The notes under the pieces: model-generated | What the model was told of the DNA's origin: nothing | The model's database searches: none | The model's input: only the letters and a program-made list of their open reading frames with translations | Position numbers and translations under genes: made by a program | Assembly: GCA_022708585.1 (NCBI GenBank) | Contig: JAKIYJ010000022.1 | Coordinates: 1 to 12,052, forward strand | Direction: 5' to 3' | DNA: 12,052 bases | DNA from: Bacteroidota bacterium | GTDB lineage: Bacteria; Bacteroidota; Bacteroidia; Bacteroidales; JAKIYJ01 | Shown: piece by piece, positions 7,496 through 12,052 of the stretch | Position numbering within the stretch: position 1 is the first letter of the stretch | Layout: every line of letters begins with the position of its first letter

Positions 7496-8749
7496 TTATC
7501 TTAATTTCAACGTTATAATTGTAAGTACAGCCAGTAAAATACCAACAATAAAAAAACGAAGAACTATTTTTGCCTCATGAAATCCCTTTAGTTGATAATG
7601 ATGATGTATTGGAGCCATTTTAAAAATTCTTCTTCCTTCACCATATTTTTTCTTGGTATATTTAAAATAAGTAACTTGAAGGGCAACTGAAAGATCTTCG
7701 ATGAGAAAAATGCCACACAGGAGAGGAATAAGCAATTCTTTACGTATCATAATAGCAAAAATGGCAATGATACCGCCTATTGCCAGACTGCCAGTATCCC
7801 CCATAAATATTTGAGCAGGGTATGAGTTATACCAGAGAAAACCTATACAAGCACCGACAAAAGCGCTTATATATACGACTAACTCACCAGAATTTGGAAT
7901 ATACATAATGTTAAGGTAATTTGCAAAAACTGCATTACCGGATACATAAGCAAGAATGCCCAGTGTGGCTCCAATAATGGCAGACGTCCCTGTCGCCAAA
8001 CCATCAAGCCCGTCTGTCATATTTGCACCATTTGAAACAGCAATAACAATAAGAATTACAATAGGAATGAAAATCAAAAAAGCCCATTTAGCATAGTCTT
8101 TCGTTAACCATGAAATTAAAACAGCATAATCAAATTCATTGTTTTTCACAAATGGAATGGTCGTTTTAGTTGATTTAACAGGATTTTTAGCAAAAAGTCC
8201 ACTTGTTGCAGATTCTTTATTATTAGTAAAAATATTTTCAGTAGAAACATATTTATATTCAATCTTTTTCTCTTTTATAACTATAGAATCACTAAAATAC
8301 ATTGTACAACCCACAATAAGGCCAAGTCCAACTTGAGCCAGAATTTTGAATCGAGCTGCCAGTCCTTTTTTATTCTTTTTAAATACTTTGATATAATCAT
8401 CTATAAAACCAATACACCCTAACCACGCAGTAGAAATTAATGCAAGAATAATATAAATATTATGAAGTTTAGCAAATAATAAAGTAGGAATTAATATAGC
8501 CAGCAAAATAATCAAACCGCCCATAGTAGGTGTGCCTTCTTTTTCTTTTTGTCCTTCAAGTCCAAGATCTCTAACTGTTTCACCGACTTGTTTTTTATGT
8601 AAATAATTAATTATGGATTTACCAAATAACATCGAGATAATCAAGGAGGTAATAACAGCCATTGCAGCTCTAAAAGATATATATTGAAATACACCAGCAC
8701 CTGGGAAATCATAAGTTTTATCTAAATAATCAAATAAATAATAAAGCAT
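7496..8749 (-). CDS. mraY: Phospho-N-acetylmuramoyl-pentapeptide-transferase
   Basis: MraY is a polytopic membrane enzyme that transfers phospho-MurNAc-pentapeptide to undecaprenyl phosphate, making lipid I. The 417-residue product carries the family motifs: GTPTMGG (72-78), GFIDDYIKV with D117/D118, NGANMTDGLDGLATG (240-254, including the catalytic-site aspartates), FMGDTGS (315-321), and the histidine motif IHHHYQLKG (381-389). About ten hydrophobic helices are visible. Residues about 155-210 form a polar extra loop between membrane segments, a lengthening also seen in Bacteroidota MraY relatives, which makes it longer than the roughly 360 residues of E. coli MraY. It starts one base after the murE stop. 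Its C-terminus is complete, so whatever removed the 5' part of murD did not reach into it. Confidence 0.97.
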   Translation of the reverse strand: MLYYLFDYLDKTYDFPGAGVFQYISFRAAMAVITSLIISMLFGKSIINYLHKKQVGETVRDLGLEGQKEKEGTPTMGGLIILLAILIPTLLFAKLHNIYIILALISTAWLGCIGFIDDYIKVFKKNKKGLAARFKILAQVGLGLIVGCTMYFSDSIVIKEKKIEYKYVSTENIFTNNKESATSGLFAKNPVKSTKTTIPFVKNNEFDYAVLISWLTKDYAKWAFLIFIPIVILIVIAVSNGANMTDGLDGLATGTSAIIGATLGILAYVSGNAVFANYLNIMYIPNSGELVVYISAFVGACIGFLWYNSYPAQIFMGDTGSLAIGGIIAIFAIMIRKELLIPLLCGIFLIEDLSVALQVTYFKYTKKKYGEGRRIFKMAPIHHHYQLKGFHEAKIVLRFFIVGILLAVLTIITLKLR

Positions 8750-8750
8750 A

Positions 8751-10217
8751 TTATTGAAGATTAATATTTAAACATTTTTTTAAAATTTCCATATCATCGA
8801 AATGTGTCCTTATACCTTTAATTTCCTGGTATTTTTCATGTCCTTTACCTGCAACAAGGATAATATCATTTGAATTTGCCAGGCTACAAGCAGTTTTAAT
8901 GGCTTCTCTTCTATCAGTTATAACGATAACCTTATTCCAGTAATTTGCTTTAACTCCTTTTTTCATATCTTCAATTATATCGTTAGAATTTTCAGAACGA
9001 GGATTATCAGATGTAAGAATAATTTTATCACTTAATTCACAAACAATAGCAGCCATTACAGGTCTTTTAGTTTTATCTCTGTCGCCTCCTGCACCAACAA
9101 CAGTAATAATTTTTCCTTGTTTTTCATTTATTTCAATTATTGTACTTAACACATTTTTTAAGGCATCTGGGGTATGAGCGTAATCTACAATTCCAATAAT
9201 ATTTTTATCATTTGTTACACATTCAAATCTGCCTTCTGCTCCTTTAATATTACTAAGTACAGTTAAAGTTTCTTTTTTATCAATACCCATTAACAAGGCA
9301 GTAGCGTAGGCAACTAAAATATTATATGCATTAAATTTGCCAACAAGTCTAGTCCACATTTCAGTGTTATCTATTAATAACAGCATACCAGTAAAACTAT
9401 TTTCCAGAATTTTGCATCTAAAATCTGCGTTTTTGTTAAGACTGTAATAGTATTTTGAGGCTTTGGTATTTTGCAACATTATATTCCCATTTTTATCGTC
9501 TGCATTAGATAAAGCAAAAGCCGATGGTGGCAGAGAATCAAAAAAACTTTTTTTGGCTTTCAGGTATTCATCAAATGATTTATGAAAGTCAAGATGGTCA
9601 TGAGTAATATTAGTAAAAACGCCAGCAGAAAAAGTAATACCTGCAATTCTTTTTTGACTTATAGCATGAGAACTTACTTCCATAAAACAGTGAGTACAGC
9701 CTTCTTTAACCATCATATCAAGTAATTTATTAAGACTCACTGCGTCAGGAGTAGTATAATTTGCATTATACTCTTTATTGTTAACAAAATTTCGTACTGT
9801 TGAAATTAAACCTGTTTTATAGCCAAGTTTCATAAATAAATTATAAAGCAGAGTTACAGTGGTGGTTTTACCATTAGTACCAGTAACGCCAACAAGATTT
9901 AATTTTGAAGATGGGTTGTCATAGAAATTTGAAGTTATAATTCCCAGAGCATAGGAAGAATCTTTAACTTTAATATAAGTAACATTATTTGAAAAAGTCG
10001 GAGGTAAAACTTCACAAACTATTACAACAGCACCGGCATTTATTGCATCAGATATGAAAATATGTCCATCAACCTTAATTCCCTTAATAGCAACGAATAA
10101 AGATCCTTTTGAAATATTTCTTGAATCAAAACATATTGAATTTACAGGTATATTAGTATTTCCAATAATTTCAATTATACTGGAATTTAGAATAATATCA
10201 CAGCAAAGTTTTGTCAC
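8751..10217 (-). CDS. murE: UDP-MurNAc-L-Ala-D-Glu--meso-diaminopimelate ligase
   Basis: MurE adds the third residue of the peptide stem in the cytoplasm. The 488-residue protein has the N-terminal UDP-binding domain with SxxFDSR (about 27-33) and G.LFVA.KG, the ATP P-loop GTNGKTT (113-119), EVSSHAI (about 180-186), THDHLDFH (205-212), a candidate carbamylated lysine K222 in KAKKSFF, YAHTPDAL (346-353), GAGGDRDKTKRP and GKGHE (457-461). DNPR at 404-407 is the signature linked to meso-diaminopimelate selection, as opposed to lysine-adding enzymes, so the wall is predicted to be DAP type. The start codon is GTG at 10217. It overlaps the ftsI stop as GTGA, and the next in-frame ATG would be at residue 129 beyond the P-loop, so GTG is the real start. 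Coupled to ftsI and one base from mraY. Confidence 0.97.
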   Translation of the reverse strand: MTKLCCDIILNSSIIEIIGNTNIPVNSICFDSRNISKGSLFVAIKGIKVDGHIFISDAINAGAVVIVCEVLPPTFSNNVTYIKVKDSSYALGIITSNFYDNPSSKLNLVGVTGTNGKTTTVTLLYNLFMKLGYKTGLISTVRNFVNNKEYNANYTTPDAVSLNKLLDMMVKEGCTHCFMEVSSHAISQKRIAGITFSAGVFTNITHDHLDFHKSFDEYLKAKKSFFDSLPPSAFALSNADDKNGNIMLQNTKASKYYYSLNKNADFRCKILENSFTGMLLLIDNTEMWTRLVGKFNAYNILVAYATALLMGIDKKETLTVLSNIKGAEGRFECVTNDKNIIGIVDYAHTPDALKNVLSTIIEINEKQGKIITVVGAGGDRDKTKRPVMAAIVCELSDKIILTSDNPRSENSNDIIEDMKKGVKANYWNKVIVITDRREAIKTACSLANSNDIILVAGKGHEKYQEIKGIRTHFDDMEILKKCLNINLQ

Positions 10218-12052
10218 AGTTCTTCCCTCCCAAGGTTAACTTTTATTAAATCGCCTCTTTTACATTGAGTTCCTGGTGGAGGCACTTGCGATATCACTTT
10301 ACCGCTACCCAGAATATTAATTTTAAAACCTGATTTTTCAGTGAAATAGATTGCATCTCTTGCTCCCATGCCTTTAAGATCAGGAATTATTCCTGTCTCA
10401 TATATTACAGGATAAACTGATATATTTTTATTGTTATCAATAGTAGAAATAGTAAAAGTATAGTTCGATAATGTATTTTTTTGAGTACAGCCAAAATATT
10501 GGTATATAGTATTAATATCTTGTTGGTATCCTTTACAGGTAAAAGGAATTTGTACATTATTGTTATTATCAACTTTACGTTGTTGAATATTTAAATCCAG
10601 GGCGTAGACTTTATCGGCAATATCTTTAAAAACTGGGACAGCGACCTGTGCTGCGTAATAAACGCTGTCGGGTTGATAAACTACTACAATACAGGAATAT
10701 TTAGGTTCATCGGCTGGGAAATAACCTACGAACATTGCTCTGTAACTGCCTTCAACATAACCTGACTGGCCATTTTCACGTGCTACTCTGGCAGTACCTG
10801 TTTTTCCTGCTACATAATAAGCTGATTTTTTAAGTGCTTTTGCAGTACCTTCTTCAACAACCATTTGCAGCATTTTCTTTGCTTTTGAAATTGTATTATC
10901 AGAACATATAGACGGATTAATAACATAAGGTTCGAATTTTTTTACGGTTTGTCCTGCTTTTCTTATTTCTGAAACAAACATAGGACGTACCATTTTACCA
11001 TTATTAGCCACTGCATTATAAAAACTCAATAATTGTAGAGGTGTTATACTAAGTCCATAACCTATTGCTATAGAAGTCTCGTGAGCATTTTTATTGAAAA
11101 AGGGAGGGGTTTCGCCGTTAATTTCCAGTCCAAGTGGTTTATCAAGTGACATAGATTTTAATTTTTCAAAAAAACGTTGAGGATTTTTTGAATAAGCATC
11201 ATAAATCATAGCCGCAATTCCAACGTTGCTGGAATGTGAAAATGCTTTATTCAAAGTAATTTTTTCAGAAACTTCATGATGCGAATCAGTAATTGACTTA
11301 CCATAAAAAAATCTTTTTCCGTTGGCAATATATATTAAATCTGAAGTATCAATTTTTTTATCTTCCAGGGCTGCTATTACAGAAGCAAGTTTAAAACAAG
11401 AACCCGGTTCAGCAGCTTCAGCAATAGCATAATTATAAATTTCCTTGTATTCATTTTTATCAGTTTTTTTCAAATTTGAAATAGCTTTAATATGACCGGT
11501 ACTTACTTCCATTAATATAGCACAACCACCTGCTGCTCTGTGTGTTATTAGATGATTTTTTAGTGAAGTATGTGTTACATCTTGAAGATTCAAATTTATA
11601 GTTGAGATTACATCATTACCGTTTTCAGGTTCTATTTGATTGCCATCAAAAAGTGGACGCCATAAACCATTTGCAAGTTTTTTCTGTATCTGGCTACCAT
11701 CTCTGCCCCTTAATTCTTTTCTGTATGCACCTTCAAGTCCAACATAAAATTCATTTACAACAGTGTCTATCTTAACCCATTTATCTTTACCTTCTGCTAT
11801 CAATGGAAATGTTAAAAGCTTTAAAAGTTTATCTTCATAAATATTTTGTTTAAGTAAAAGTTTTTTTTGCTTATTCTTTCTGGCATTCCATAACATCTCA
11901 CTATACAACTGCTTTTTTCTGTCAAGAAATAAAGAATACATGCAATTAGCTAGACTATCAGCCTTTTCCTTAAATATTTGATCTGGAATTTTAGAAAGTT
12001 CAAGAATAACTTTAAATGTAGGTAGTCTTTCAAAACCAATGGTTCTTGCCGC
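10214..12052 (-). CDS. ftsI: Septal penicillin-binding protein FtsI (PBP3) with C-terminal PASTA domain, N-terminus outside window
   Basis: FtsI is the septal class B transpeptidase that cross-links glycan made by FtsW. The frame is open from the right edge: 37 codons precede the ATG at 11941, which is internal and not the start. Counted from that ATG, the transpeptidase triad is complete: SCFK (181-184, nucleophile Ser181), SSN (237-239) and KTGT (380-383). GLEGAYRKELRG (68-79) marks the end of the dimerisation-domain region, and ISPLQ-like ITPLQLLSFYNAVANNGKMV (from 299) is typical of the family. A single PASTA domain ends the protein (about 519-571, with PDLKGMGARDAI and SQVPPPGT). The membrane anchor is not visible. 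The stop overlaps the murE GTG start by 4 bases. One oddity: the segment before GLEGAY seems shortened and an AARTIG motif lies at the very window edge, about 100 residues earlier than I would expect. Confidence 0.95.
   Translation of the reverse strand, partial: AARTIGFERLPTFKVILELSKIPDQIFKEKADSLANCMYSLFLDRKKQLYSEMLWNARKNKQKKLLLKQNIYEDKLLKLLTFPLIAEGKDKWVKIDTVVNEFYVGLEGAYRKELRGRDGSQIQKKLANGLWRPLFDGNQIEPENGNDVISTINLNLQDVTHTSLKNHLITHRAAGGCAILMEVSTGHIKAISNLKKTDKNEYKEIYNYAIAEAAEPGSCFKLASVIAALEDKKIDTSDLIYIANGKRFFYGKSITDSHHEVSEKITLNKAFSHSSNVGIAAMIYDAYSKNPQRFFEKLKSMSLDKPLGLEINGETPPFFNKNAHETSIAIGYGLSITPLQLLSFYNAVANNGKMVRPMFVSEIRKAGQTVKKFEPYVINPSICSDNTISKAKKMLQMVVEEGTAKALKKSAYYVAGKTGTARVARENGQSGYVEGSYRAMFVGYFPADEPKYSCIVVVYQPDSVYYAAQVAVPVFKDIADKVYALDLNIQQRKVDNNNNVQIPFTCKGYQQDINTIYQYFGCTQKNTLSNYTFTISTIDNNKNISVYPVIYETGIIPDLKGMGARDAIYFTEKSGFKINILGSGKVISQVPPPGTQCKRGDLIKVNLGREEL

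Noticed and set aside
8080..8300. Insertion in mraY (polar loop at residues about 155-210) as a foreign insertion
   Set aside because: Longer MraY proteins with such a loop are usual in Bacteroidota, and the frame and flanking motifs are intact.
11939..11941. ATG as the start of ftsI
   Set aside because: The same frame is open for 37 more codons to the window edge and encodes family-like sequence. A class B PBP also needs an N-terminal membrane anchor that is not yet present.

Overview
The window is an AT-rich piece of a division and cell wall (dcw) cluster, with every gene on the minus strand. Read in the direction of transcription (right to left) the order is ftsI, murE, mraY, murD remnant, ftsW, murG, murC, ftsQ, ftsA, ftsZ. 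The FtsI-MurE-MraY-MurD-FtsW-MurG-MurC-FtsQ-FtsA-FtsZ order, the extra loop in MraY, the PASTA-tailed FtsI, and A-rich gene leaders without Shine-Dalgarno sequences all point to a member of the Bacteroidota, probably Bacteroidales-like. Genus cannot be told from the sequence alone.

Layout: ftsI enters from the right edge (its N-terminus is outside) and ends in a 4-base overlap with murE, which starts with GTG. mraY follows after 1 base. After mraY there are only 33 bases and then a 182-codon reading frame that is the C-terminal third of MurD. ftsW, murG and murC follow with short gaps or overlaps, then ftsQ and ftsA. A 206-base intergenic gap, the only sizeable one, holds an imperfect inverted repeat of about 103 bases. 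ftsZ then runs off the left edge. No stretch above 300 bases lacks a gene, and I see no RNA genes, CRISPR arrays or intact mobile elements.

Functionally, MurC, (MurD), and MurE build the UDP-MurNAc peptide stem. MurE carries the DNPR motif expected for meso-diaminopimelate. MraY and MurG make lipid I and lipid II. FtsW and FtsI polymerise and cross-link septal peptidoglycan. FtsQ, FtsA and FtsZ assemble and anchor the divisome. All of these look intact where visible except MurD.

The main anomaly is murD. The substrate-binding N-terminal domain and nearly all of the ATP-binding central domain are missing, with no room for them in the DNA. Two lysines known to matter in the C-terminal domain are arginine. 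Either a full murD lies elsewhere in the genome, the pathway is broken or bypassed, or the assembly has lost about 0.8 kb.
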